Assembly (NCBI GenBank): GCA_021849525.1
Contig: JAJZSS010000049.1
Coordinates: forward strand, 837 to 8,201
Direction: 5' to 3'
Length of the DNA stretch: 7,365 nucleotides
DNA from: Chloroflexota bacterium
GTDB taxonomy: Bacteria; Chloroflexota; Anaerolineae; Anaerolineales; UBA4823
Shown: positions 1-6,710 of the stretch, piece by piece
Layout of the letters: every line of letters starts with the position of its first letter
How positions within the stretch are numbered: position 1 is the stretch's first letter
The notes under the pieces: generated by a model
Seen by the model: only the letters and a program-made list of their open reading frames with translations
What the model was told of the DNA's origin: nothing
Databases searched by the model: none
Translations under genes and position numbers: made by a program

Positions 1-2
1 AC

Positions 3-2111
3 CTCGCCCGCCAGGAGCGCCGCGATCTATTCCTGAGCGATCCGCAGATCGTCATGGCAGTTACTACTGCCCAGCCCGGAGACCAGCCGCGCCTGTTCCA
101 GCAAGCTGCTGACGCCTTTCCCGAGCTGACTTATTACGACGCCGACCTGCCCATCTCCCTGCGCCACGCCGCCCTGTATGGCACCTTCCCCCTGGCCCAC
201 TGCCAGGTGAGTGTGGACGCCGCGGATAACATCCTGGAGCTAAGCGTGCTGAACTCGCCCTGGGAGGTGGATCCCGAGATACCGCCCCTGCGCACCTTAT
301 TCATCGAGCCAGATGTAGACCCCGCCCACGCCCCACCCACCAGCCTGCATATCCGCAGTGAGCGCGCCAGCTACCACCTGCCGCTCAATCCACCTCGCCC
401 GCTTCTGGTGAACCTGCGCGCCATCCTGGAGCGGCACGACCCGGATTTACTGCTGACCTATTGGGGCGATACCTGGCTGCTGCCATACCTGCTGGAACAA
501 TCTACCCTGCTCCAACTGCCTCTGCCGCTCAATCGCGACGCCCAGCAGGAGGTGATTCACAAAGAAGCGCGCAGCTACTTTGCTTACGGGCAGGTAATTT
601 ACCGCGGCCAGCAGGTGCATCTCTATGGACGCTGGCATGTAGACGGGTGTAACGCGGTATTGTTCCACGAATATGGCATGGAAGGAGTCTTCGAGCTGGG
701 GCGAGTTACTGCCTTACCTGTCCAGACCGTGGCGCGCGTTTCGCCCGGGACGGGTATTTCTGCCATGCAAATGGTGACTGCCCTGCGCCTGGGGGTGCTG
801 GTGCCCTGGCATAAGCAGCAGGCTGAGCAGCCTCAATCAGCCCTGAATCTACTCCACGCCGACCAGGGCGGCCTGGTGTACCAGCCTACCATCGGGCTGC
901 ACCGCGATGTCGCAGAGATCGATTTCATCTCGATGTACCCCAGCATCATGGCCCACTTCAACATCTCACCCGAAACGGTAGGGCCGGAGAAAGACGACGC
1001 GGCGCGCGTGCCCGAGCTGGACTTGATGATCTCGCAAAGCCAGCCGGGTTTGGTACCCCAGACTCTCCAGCCGCTGCTGGACAAGCGCCTGCAGCTCAAG
1101 TCTCAACTGGCAGAGCTACCCGCCTGGGACCCGCGCCGCACGGCCTACAAAGCCCGTGCCACCGCCCACAAATGGCTGCTGGTGACCTGCTTTGGCTATC
1201 TGGGCTATAAGAACGCCCGCTTTGGGCGCATCGAAGCCCATGAAGCGGTCACCGCCTACGGGCGCGAGGCTCTGCTGCGCGCCAAGGAAGCCGCCGAGGA
1301 CCTGGGCTATGCCGTGCTGCATATGTACGTGGATGGTCTGTGGGTATACAAGGAAGGTGAACGCCGGGCGGCGGACTTCCAGCCTTTGCTGAATGAGATC
1401 CTGGAGCGCACCGGACTGCCCATTGCCCTGGATGGCATTTATCGCTGGGTGGCCTTTCTGCCCTCCCGCGTGGACCGGCGTGTCCCGGTTCCTAATCGCT
1501 ATTTTGGATTGTTCCAGGACGGGTCATACAAGCTGCGGGGCATCGAAGCTCGCCGCCATGATACGCCGGCCTATATCAAAGACGTACAGCTGGAAATGCT
1601 GGGGCTGATGGGTAAAACGCCCCAACCCGTGGACAGCCTGCCAGATCAAGTAACCCTGCTGCGCCGCCGTCTGAGCGAGCTGCGCAGTGGAAGTGTGCCG
1701 CTGGAACGCCTGCTGGTGACCCAGACCCTGAGCCGCACCCTGGAAGAATACCGCTCGCCCTCTCCGGTAGCGCGCGCCGTGGCCCAGCTGGCAGCTTGCG
1801 GCAAGTCCATGCGCCCCGGGCAGCGCGTGCGCTTCCTGTTCACGCGCGGCGAGCCGGGCGTACAGGCCTGGGATGCGCCTGCCACCGGGCCAGTGATCCC
1901 CGACCTGGGGCGTTATGTCACCTTGCTGGTGCGGGCTGCCAGCTCGATTGTGGGGCCAGTGGGAGTGGATGAACAGACCTTGCGCTGGTGGCTGTTCAGC
2001 AATGCGGGGTATGGCAGCCGGCCCGGTGTACTGCCGCCGGTGGCGGTAAACTGCCGGGGCGGTGCCAGCCTGCCGATCTGGGCTTATTTACCATCCCAGG
2101 TTGGAGTTTAG
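3..2111 (+). CDS. Atypical family B DNA polymerase, N-terminus cut off by window edge
   Basis: Template-directed DNA polymerase of family B. The frame has no stop back to base 3, and the 17 codons before the first ATG (base 54) look like coding sequence, so the true start is probably upstream. Residues below count from that ATG (685 aa). Residues 24-150 match the N-terminal/exonuclease part (LTYYDADLPI; YWGDTWLLPYL). Motif A is DFISMYPSI at 290-298, with the metal-binding Asp290 and the sugar-gate Tyr295. Motif B starts at Lys373 but reads VTCFG where NSxYG is usual. Motif C reads YVDG at 425-428 instead of DTDS, keeping the second Asp (427). An NRYFGL stretch around 481-486 and LRGIEARRHD at 494-503 match the conserved KKRY and thumb-proximal motifs, and the thumb follows to the end. 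The Exo II Asp is replaced by Leu142, and no Exo III Tyr/Asp pair is visible, so proofreading is probably absent. Polymerisation is plausible but unproven. The gene is GC-richer by eye than its neighbours. The family is sure; the cellular role, perhaps repair or lesion bypass, is inference. Confidence 0.93.
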   Translation, partial: LARQERRDLFLSDPQIVMAVTTAQPGDQPRLFQQAADAFPELTYYDADLPISLRHAALYGTFPLAHCQVSVDAADNILELSVLNSPWEVDPEIPPLRTLFIEPDVDPAHAPPTSLHIRSERASYHLPLNPPRPLLVNLRAILERHDPDLLLTYWGDTWLLPYLLEQSTLLQLPLPLNRDAQQEVIHKEARSYFAYGQVIYRGQQVHLYGRWHVDGCNAVLFHEYGMEGVFELGRVTALPVQTVARVSPGTGISAMQMVTALRLGVLVPWHKQQAEQPQSALNLLHADQGGLVYQPTIGLHRDVAEIDFISMYPSIMAHFNISPETVGPEKDDAARVPELDLMISQSQPGLVPQTLQPLLDKRLQLKSQLAELPAWDPRRTAYKARATAHKWLLVTCFGYLGYKNARFGRIEAHEAVTAYGREALLRAKEAAEDLGYAVLHMYVDGLWVYKEGERRAADFQPLLNEILERTGLPIALDGIYRWVAFLPSRVDRRVPVPNRYFGLFQDGSYKLRGIEARRHDTPAYIKDVQLEMLGLMGKTPQPVDSLPDQVTLLRRRLSELRSGSVPLERLLVTQTLSRTLEEYRSPSPVARAVAQLAACGKSMRPGQRVRFLFTRGEPGVQAWDAPATGPVIPDLGRYVTLLVRAASSIVGPVGVDEQTLRWWLFSNAGYGSRPGVLPPVAVNCRGGASLPIWAYLPSQVGV

Positions 2112-2115
2112 CAAC

Positions 2116-2817
2116 CTATCGCCGATCTACATACTGCAACCGGCGAATCTCCTGCCAGGTAGTCGAGATGAAAAAACTGTATAAGATGACAATGATGACA
2201 ATCACCATTAAATCGTAAATCCCAAATGTTCCAACCGAGGTATTCCACTGCGGGTTGCTGGAAAAAAACAGGATTGTATTGGCAAGAATGGCGATCAGGC
2301 GTATCTCGGTGGGACCCAGCTTACCATACGAAATCTTAAAAACGCCATCCACACAGGTGCGGATATAAACCAGAATCGACATCATCAAATAGCCCACCAG
2401 GGCCAGCAAGGCCAGATCCAGGCGGACATAGGGTGAAAGACCCAGGCCGATGAAAACCATGGCTTCACTCACAGCATCCAGTGAGTGATCGACGAAAAAG
2501 CCGTAGATCGGGCGCTGAATATTGCGATAGCGCGCCAGGGTTCCATCCAGGCTGTCGCCAAACCAGTTGATCACGAAGCCCAGGCTTGCCAGCCACAGAA
2601 AACCAGGATCGCGCCGGGTGAGTATATAACTGATAAAAATTAAAACGGAACCCAACAAGCCAAAAGCGGTCAGTTTGTCTGGAGTAACCCAGGCGGGCAT
2701 GCAGCGAGCAAAAAATTGTAAGGCCGGGCGTTCCAGGGGGCCGAGCAGAATATCGTTAACCCGTGTGTGGGTTTTTATATCTTGCATTGCCGGGTCTTGA
2801 ATGTTTTTGTCCACCAA
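2116..2817 (-). CDS. CDP-alcohol phosphatidyltransferase, integral membrane
   Basis: Enzyme that displaces CMP from a CDP-linked lipid or alcohol to form a phosphodiester bond in phospholipid synthesis at the cytoplasmic membrane. The complete family signature D-x2-DG-x2-AR-x9-G-x3-D-x3-D is present: Asp88, Asp91, Gly92, Ala95, Arg96, Gly106, Asp110 and Asp114 of 233 residues. These Asp residues bind the metal and the CDP moiety in the family. About six hydrophobic segments are visible (roughly 51-67, 72-86, 117-130, 134-151, 172-187, 197-217), as expected. A GKLGPTEIRL stretch at 165-174 resembles family members of unsettled substrate, so I cannot say whether the acceptor is glycerol phosphate, inositol phosphate or another alcohol. 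The start is TTG at 2817 or the next codon, GTG at 2814; a strong ribosome binding site supports both. It is the last gene of the minus-strand block, 27 bases after the acyltransferase stop, and ends four bases from the convergent polymerase gene. By eye it is lower in GC than the polymerase. Confidence 0.93.
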   Translation of the reverse strand: MVDKNIQDPAMQDIKTHTRVNDILLGPLERPALQFFARCMPAWVTPDKLTAFGLLGSVLIFISYILTRRDPGFLWLASLGFVINWFGDSLDGTLARYRNIQRPIYGFFVDHSLDAVSEAMVFIGLGLSPYVRLDLALLALVGYLMMSILVYIRTCVDGVFKISYGKLGPTEIRLIAILANTILFFSSNPQWNTSVGTFGIYDLMVIVIIVILYSFFISTTWQEIRRLQYVDRR

Positions 2818-2822
2818 TTGAT

Positions 2823-2831
2823 AACCTCCCT
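2823..2831 (-). promoter_or_regulatory. Strong ribosome binding site for the phosphatidyltransferase
   Basis: On the minus strand this reads AGGGAGGTT, a near-perfect Shine-Dalgarno sequence. The GGGAGG core ends seven bases before TTG (2817) and ten before GTG (2814). It decides the start of the phosphatidyltransferase gene, which has no ATG near the 5' end of its frame. It suggests efficient, separate translation initiation within a shared transcript. Confidence 0.8.
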
Positions 2832-2844
2832 ATTAGCTTCAATC

Positions 2845-3756
2845 TCAGACAGGCATTTTATCCAGCATTTCTGGCCAAACCGGGTAAAACATTGCCCACT
2901 GCTGAGGTGCCTGGCGGATGGCTGCTTCTGCAACGCTCAATACGCGTTCCGCGTTCAGTATAATCTCTTGATGGCGATCTGGATATGATTCCATTTCGAT
3001 GGGTTCAGTAATGTCGATATGATAGCGCCCATCCGATTTCATTTGAGCGTAGGTCACCTTAACCGGTACCTGGGCCTTTAATGCCAGCAGAATATGCATT
3101 ACAGGTAAAGAAGCCGGACGACCAAAGAAGCAGGGCCGGTATTTCGATTCTGGCAAGGGCCGGTCCATCCCGGTGACGATTGTCCCGTTGGAATCCAGAT
3201 GCTGTATCGAATGGCGTAGCGTATTCGCAGACGACGGAATAATCCGAAACCCCGATTCGGCGCGCAGTTTATTCTGCCACTGGTAGCCACCGCCCGGATT
3301 GGATACTCCCAGGGCTACTGCTTGCAAGCCTCGCCGCCCCACAGCATGGATCGCCAGGTCGAAATTGCTCAGGTGAATCCCTGCAACGACCAACCCGCGC
3401 TCTGGCTCCTGGCGCTCTTCTAAAAATTGGTTGAACTTGGGCGAAAAATCAACCCGCTCGTAAAGCTTATCAATATCCTGAAAATTATGATACAGATCAT
3501 ACAGGCAGCGGGCGGTATGCGAGTAGGTTGTGCGCACAGCCTGATCCAAAGCAGCTGAGTCCGCCTGGTAATCACTCAACACCCATTGATTGGCGCGCAC
3601 CGCGCGCACCATTTCCAGGCCACGCAGGCGTACCATCCAGATACCCAGTGTGTTCGCTAACCAGTTAGCAGCGCTTTCGGGTAATCTACGGCTTAGCCCA
3701 AGCGCCAGTCCAACGCCAAGCTTGCTATTAACCAGATTCTGAAATCCGTTTGCCAT
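2845..3756 (-). CDS. LpxL/HtrB-PatA-type lipid acyltransferase
   Basis: Membrane-associated acyltransferase of the lysophospholipid/lipid A acyltransferase superfamily, which transfers a fatty acyl chain to a glycolipid or lipid precursor. With the ATG at 3756 it has 303 residues, close to the family norm. The catalytic H-x4-D motif is GIHLSNFD, with His128 and Asp133. Further matches are RIIPSSANTLRHSIQHL (around 171-187), the FFGRPASLP acceptor-side motif (around 210-218) and the C-terminal APQQWAMFYPVWPE. The frame stays open to a GTG at 3822 that would overlap the helicase gene by 16 bases. I prefer 3756 because the added 22 residues look non-family-like and the family usually starts near the NLVNSKLGVGLALG stretch. 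Neither start has a good Shine-Dalgarno sequence. A TATAAA on the minus strand at 3806-3811 could be a weak internal -10 element, without a clear -35. The neighbouring phosphatidyltransferase suggests the acceptor is a phospholipid or glycolipid; lipid A is not implied, because no other lipopolysaccharide gene is seen. Confidence 0.9.
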   Translation of the reverse strand: MANGFQNLVNSKLGVGLALGLSRRLPESAANWLANTLGIWMVRLRGLEMVRAVRANQWVLSDYQADSAALDQAVRTTYSHTARCLYDLYHNFQDIDKLYERVDFSPKFNQFLEERQEPERGLVVAGIHLSNFDLAIHAVGRRGLQAVALGVSNPGGGYQWQNKLRAESGFRIIPSSANTLRHSIQHLDSNGTIVTGMDRPLPESKYRPCFFGRPASLPVMHILLALKAQVPVKVTYAQMKSDGRYHIDITEPIEMESYPDRHQEIILNAERVLSVAEAAIRQAPQQWAMFYPVWPEMLDKMPV

Positions 3757-3806
3757 GTGTGTCTGCTGCTGTAAAAGGTATGGATGATGAATATGTGGTG
3801 TACTGT

Positions 3807-6605
3807 TTATAAATTTAACCACTGGACGGCTGATTTGGGTAGCTCAGCCAATGGTCCGGAGCGTACTGTGCAGGGGGGGAGAGAATCGATAAAGCTCCGT
3901 CCATAACGTTTCGTCAATACCCTCTGGTCGAGAATTGCCACCACTCCCCGATCGTACTGAGTACGGATCAGGCGACCAAAGCCCTGGCGAAAGCGCAGGA
4001 TAGCTTCGGGCAAGGAGTACTGGGAGAAGGGGTCTTCAAATGTTTCCGAACGCGCCGCTACAATTGGATCGGATGGCACATCGAATGGCAATTTCACGAT
4101 CACCAGAATCGACAGTGCATCACCCGGTACATCCACACCTTCCCAAAATGCGCGCGTGCCCAGTAATACTGCCCGTTCGCTGGTGCGAAACGACTCAAGC
4201 AGGGCGTGCGAGGAAGCCCCTTCACCCTGCTCGTAGACAACGATATCATCGCGCGCCAACAGCGGGGCGATCGCTTTAGAGGTCCGCCGGAGCTGGTCAT
4301 AAGAAGTAAACAGGACCAACGCCCTCCCGCCGGTAGCTTTGCACAGGCGGATAACGGCATTCTCTACCGCCCGCTGGTTGCCCTGCCGATCTGAAGGCTC
4401 GGGGATGTCATTAACGATATAAACCAGGGCTGCCGTTTCATAATCAAATGGCGAGCCCAGCGCCAGCTCATCGGCATCCTCAGCAAATAGCCGCCCGCGC
4501 AGGTAATCAAATTCACCCGCGGCCGTCAATGTAGCGGAAGTCAGGATAACAGAAGCTTTCTCATGCCAGAGAAACCGCTGCATCAGAGGGCCGATATGGA
4601 GTGGTGCGACATTCAAAGCCTGGCGCATGCCATTCGGCTGCGCTTCCACCCAGTAGATACGGTCTTCTTCCGGGCTGAAGACCAGACCATTCATCTGTGA
4701 ATGGACTTCAGTCAGGCGCCGGTAGAGGTTGGTCAGGTTGCCATACAATTCGCCGTCAGCTTCGGCCAATTCATTCGAAAGCTCAGCCAAACCTTGAGCC
4801 AGGCGACCGACTTGCTCCAGTAAGCGCCCGAGGACATGCTCAGCCTCATCCCAGGCGAGCTCCACATTTCCCCAGGCCGGCTGGGTGCGCGTGGCTGGCA
4901 GAATACGCTCTTGATGGGAATAAGCGCCAACAGGGCGACCTTCGCGAATATCCTCCAGGAAGCGATCCAGGGTCTGGAAGAACTGGCGGGCCAGAGTCTC
5001 GAAGCTAAATGCATGATCTGTAGCCTGCTGGATCATCTGATCCAACACAGCCAGCTCTGATGGCGCAATCAGGCTCTGGGTTGCAGTCATCACCCAGCCT
5101 AGTAAACCACCCTTGGGTCCGCCAAGCTCACGCAGCAGCCGCTCGATGTCTGCCAGGGTCACCCGGAAGCTCAAGGCGTTGGTGGTTGCATCTTCGATAT
5201 GGTGAGCTTCGTCAATAATTAAGTATTCGTATTCAGGCAACACCCGGTTTCCTGTCGCCACATCTGCCAGTAACAAGGCGTGGTTCACGATCAACAGGTG
5301 CGCACTTTGAGCCGCCTGACGAACTCGATAAAAAGGACATGCCCCGCCAGTTGTTTTGAGACACACTTCAGCCGAACAGCCCTCGTCCTCTGCTGAGATT
5401 CTGCGCCAGACTTCTCGCTCGGCAGGGCCATTGAGGTTGAGCTCGCTGCGGTCACCAGTCTGGGTGCCATTTAACCAGACAAGTACCTTTGCCAGAACGC
5501 GCATCTCATCATCACTTGAAGGACCCCGGCGACGTAAGCTTTCCAAGCGGCGCGGGCAAATATAGTTACTCCGTCCTTTTAAGACGACTGCCCTTAAATC
5601 TATCCCCAGCGCGGCGCGGAGGTCAGGAATATCCTTGTTGATCAGTTGATCCTGTAAGTTGATGGTATTGGTCGAGATCACAACCCGGCGCTGGTTATGC
5701 AAAGCCCACATCGCGGCCGGGATCAGATATGCCATGCTCTTGCCTGTGCCTGTGCCAGCTTCAACCAGCAGATGGCGCCCATCCGAGAATGCCGCCGTCA
5801 CCGCCTCCAACATACCCACCTGCTGCGGACGATGTTCGTATTGGGCAAAATGCCTGGAGAATAAACCGCCTGGCGCCAGGATTGAAGAAACTTCCTCCAC
5901 GTCCAGCGGCTGCGGATCGCTCGTAGGCATCAATGGCGGCAGCGAGCGGTCTATTTTAGTCGTAAAAAGAGGGCCTTCATAACGATGGCGTACTGCGCTG
6001 GGAGAGACCACTTCATGCGACCGCTGGCCTAAAGCCCAGCGTAAGGGCAGATATCCGTGCCACTCAATTCCCTCCGCCAGGCGCACGATCTCAGCCAACA
6101 ACGCTATGGGAAGCTCGTTAGCAAATTCACTCAAACGTTGGTAAACCAGGCGAGTCGTCTGGGCATCTTGCATGGCGCGGTGAGCCCCGACCACCGGAAT
6201 GCCCAGCCCCTGAGCTAAAGCCGAGAGATTATAACGCCCGGCATTTGGCAGCAGAACCGATGCTAAATCATATGTATCCAACAGTTCATTCCGGCGCAGG
6301 ATCCCATAACGGCGCAGGAAACTGGCGTCAAAATTGACATTATGCCCAATGATGGGTGTATCTCCGATAAATTGCTGCAAATCGGGCAGAACTTCACGGA
6401 TTCCTGGCTTATCCAGGACCATGGCATCCGTAATACCTGTCAATTGAGTGACGAATGGAGGAATTCGCCGGCCTGGATGCACTAAGGTTTGCCATTCCCC
6501 TTCCACCCGCCGATCATTAAAGCGGACGGCCGCGATTTCGATAATCGCATCACTTTCAGCACTTAACCCCGTAGTTTCAAGATCCAGAGCGATGATGGAA
6601 TTCAT
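3807..6605 (-). CDS. dinG: DinG-family ATP-dependent DNA helicase with N-terminal DnaQ-like 3'-5' exonuclease
   Basis: Superfamily 2 helicase of the XPD/DinG group fused to a DEDD exonuclease; 932 residues from the ATG at 6605. Exonuclease: DLETTG with Asp8 and Glu10 (Exo I), HNVNFD with Asp93 (Exo II), and HRAMQD with His142 and Asp147 (Exo III), all intact. Helicase: Walker A AGTGTGKS with Lys289, motif Ia [15 protein letters not shown] at 465-468, TSAT around 689-692, [12 protein letters not shown] (motif V), and QGFGRLIR at 874-881 (motif VI). Four cysteines, 350, 410, 415 and 423, sit between Walker A and DEAH where E. coli DinG carries its Fe-S cluster, so a [4Fe-4S] cluster is likely. 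The family unwinds DNA 5' to 3' in repair and in resolving replication-transcription conflicts and R-loops. The frame extends to a TTG at 6659, but the promoter lies inside that extension, so the ATG is preferred. It is first in the minus-strand block; the acyltransferase starts 50 bases after its stop. Confidence 0.93.
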   Translation of the reverse strand: MNSIIALDLETTGLSAESDAIIEIAAVRFNDRRVEGEWQTLVHPGRRIPPFVTQLTGITDAMVLDKPGIREVLPDLQQFIGDTPIIGHNVNFDASFLRRYGILRRNELLDTYDLASVLLPNAGRYNLSALAQGLGIPVVGAHRAMQDAQTTRLVYQRLSEFANELPIALLAEIVRLAEGIEWHGYLPLRWALGQRSHEVVSPSAVRHRYEGPLFTTKIDRSLPPLMPTSDPQPLDVEEVSSILAPGGLFSRHFAQYEHRPQQVGMLEAVTAAFSDGRHLLVEAGTGTGKSMAYLIPAAMWALHNQRRVVISTNTINLQDQLINKDIPDLRAALGIDLRAVVLKGRSNYICPRRLESLRRRGPSSDDEMRVLAKVLVWLNGTQTGDRSELNLNGPAEREVWRRISAEDEGCSAEVCLKTTGGACPFYRVRQAAQSAHLLIVNHALLLADVATGNRVLPEYEYLIIDEAHHIEDATTNALSFRVTLADIERLLRELGGPKGGLLGWVMTATQSLIAPSELAVLDQMIQQATDHAFSFETLARQFFQTLDRFLEDIREGRPVGAYSHQERILPATRTQPAWGNVELAWDEAEHVLGRLLEQVGRLAQGLAELSNELAEADGELYGNLTNLYRRLTEVHSQMNGLVFSPEEDRIYWVEAQPNGMRQALNVAPLHIGPLMQRFLWHEKASVILTSATLTAAGEFDYLRGRLFAEDADELALGSPFDYETAALVYIVNDIPEPSDRQGNQRAVENAVIRLCKATGGRALVLFTSYDQLRRTSKAIAPLLARDDIVVYEQGEGASSHALLESFRTSERAVLLGTRAFWEGVDVPGDALSILVIVKLPFDVPSDPIVAARSETFEDPFSQYSLPEAILRFRQGFGRLIRTQYDRGVVAILDQRVLTKRYGRSFIDSLPPCTVRSGPLAELPKSAVQWLNL

Positions 6606-6612
6606 TGGGAGG

Positions 6613-6621
6613 ATTATACCA
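6613..6621 (-). promoter_or_regulatory. Extended -10 promoter of the dinG gene, leaderless layout
   Basis: Read on the minus strand this is TGGTATAAT: a perfect -10 hexamer preceded by the TG of an extended -10 element. No good -35 is seen 16-18 bases upstream, which extended -10 promoters tolerate. Only seven bases (6612-6606) separate the hexamer from the ATG at 6605, so transcription would begin at or next to the start codon and the mRNA would be leaderless. Those seven bases contain no Shine-Dalgarno sequence, which fits. Confidence 0.65.
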
Positions 6622-6631
6622 TCCGGGTTGA

Positions 6632-6649
6632 ACCTGCCCTGACGCAGGT
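6632..6649. repeat. Inverted repeat between the divergent promoters, candidate operator
   Basis: ACCTGC and GCAGGT form perfect 6-base arms with a 6-base spacer. The repeat covers about -27 to -44 for the dinG promoter and about -45 to -28 for the candidate plus-strand promoter, where a regulator binding a palindrome could act on both. It does not match the LexA boxes I know (GAAC-N4-GTTC or CTGT-N8-ACAG). Arms this short can arise by chance in 100 bases, so a role as operator is inference. Confidence 0.3.
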
Positions 6650-6650
6650 C

Positions 6651-6669
6651 GGTAAACAAAGTGGTAAAC
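6651..6669 (+). repeat. Short direct repeat GGTAAAC, 12-base period
   Basis: GGTAAAC occurs at 6651-6657 and again at 6663-6669, with copies starting 12 bases apart. The second copy overlaps the candidate -10 of the MoxR gene. It could be a tandem protein-binding site or coincidence; only two copies are present. Confidence 0.3.
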
Positions 6670-6670
6670 T
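6662..6670 (+). promoter_or_regulatory. Candidate extended -10 promoter for the MoxR gene
   Basis: TGGTAAACT has the TG of an extended -10 and a hexamer matching TATAAT at four of six positions. Transcription would start near 6677, giving a leader of roughly 34 bases before the ATG at 6711. No convincing -35 is seen at normal spacing. It is the best candidate in the stretch but weak. Confidence 0.3.
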
Positions 6671-6701
6671 AATTTATCTATCCCCCAATTTTCTCCCAAC
6701 C

Positions 6702-6705
6702 GAGG
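6702..6705 (+). promoter_or_regulatory. Ribosome binding site of the MoxR gene
   Basis: GAGG lies five bases before the ATG at 6711. It is modest but well placed, and supports that ATG as the start. Confidence 0.55.
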
Positions 6706-6710
6706 CAAAC

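Noticed and set aside
2034..2044. CCGCC-GGT-GGCGG hairpin as a terminator of the polymerase gene
   Set aside because: It lies inside the polymerase reading frame, about 65 bases before the stop, and has no T-run after it.
3757..3822. GTG start of the acyltransferase, overlapping the helicase gene
   Set aside because: The added residues are His/Gln/Thr-rich and unlike the family, and there is no ribosome binding site. It remains possible, so it is mentioned in the gene entry.
4697..5982. Plus-strand open frames of about 100 codons (4697-5008, 5659-5982) opposite the helicase gene
   Set aside because: They mirror the conserved helicase coding sequence, their translations are low-complexity Arg/Pro/Ser-rich, and no family is recognisable.
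3..6605. A joint repair island of polymerase and DinG
   Set aside because: They lie on opposite strands, about 1.7 kb apart, with two lipid genes between; nothing in the sequence links them functionally.
6606..6659. Upstream TTG start of the helicase gene, adding 18 residues
   Set aside because: The extended -10 promoter lies inside this stretch, the DLETTG exonuclease motif normally sits close to the N-terminus, and the ATG at 6605 fits both.
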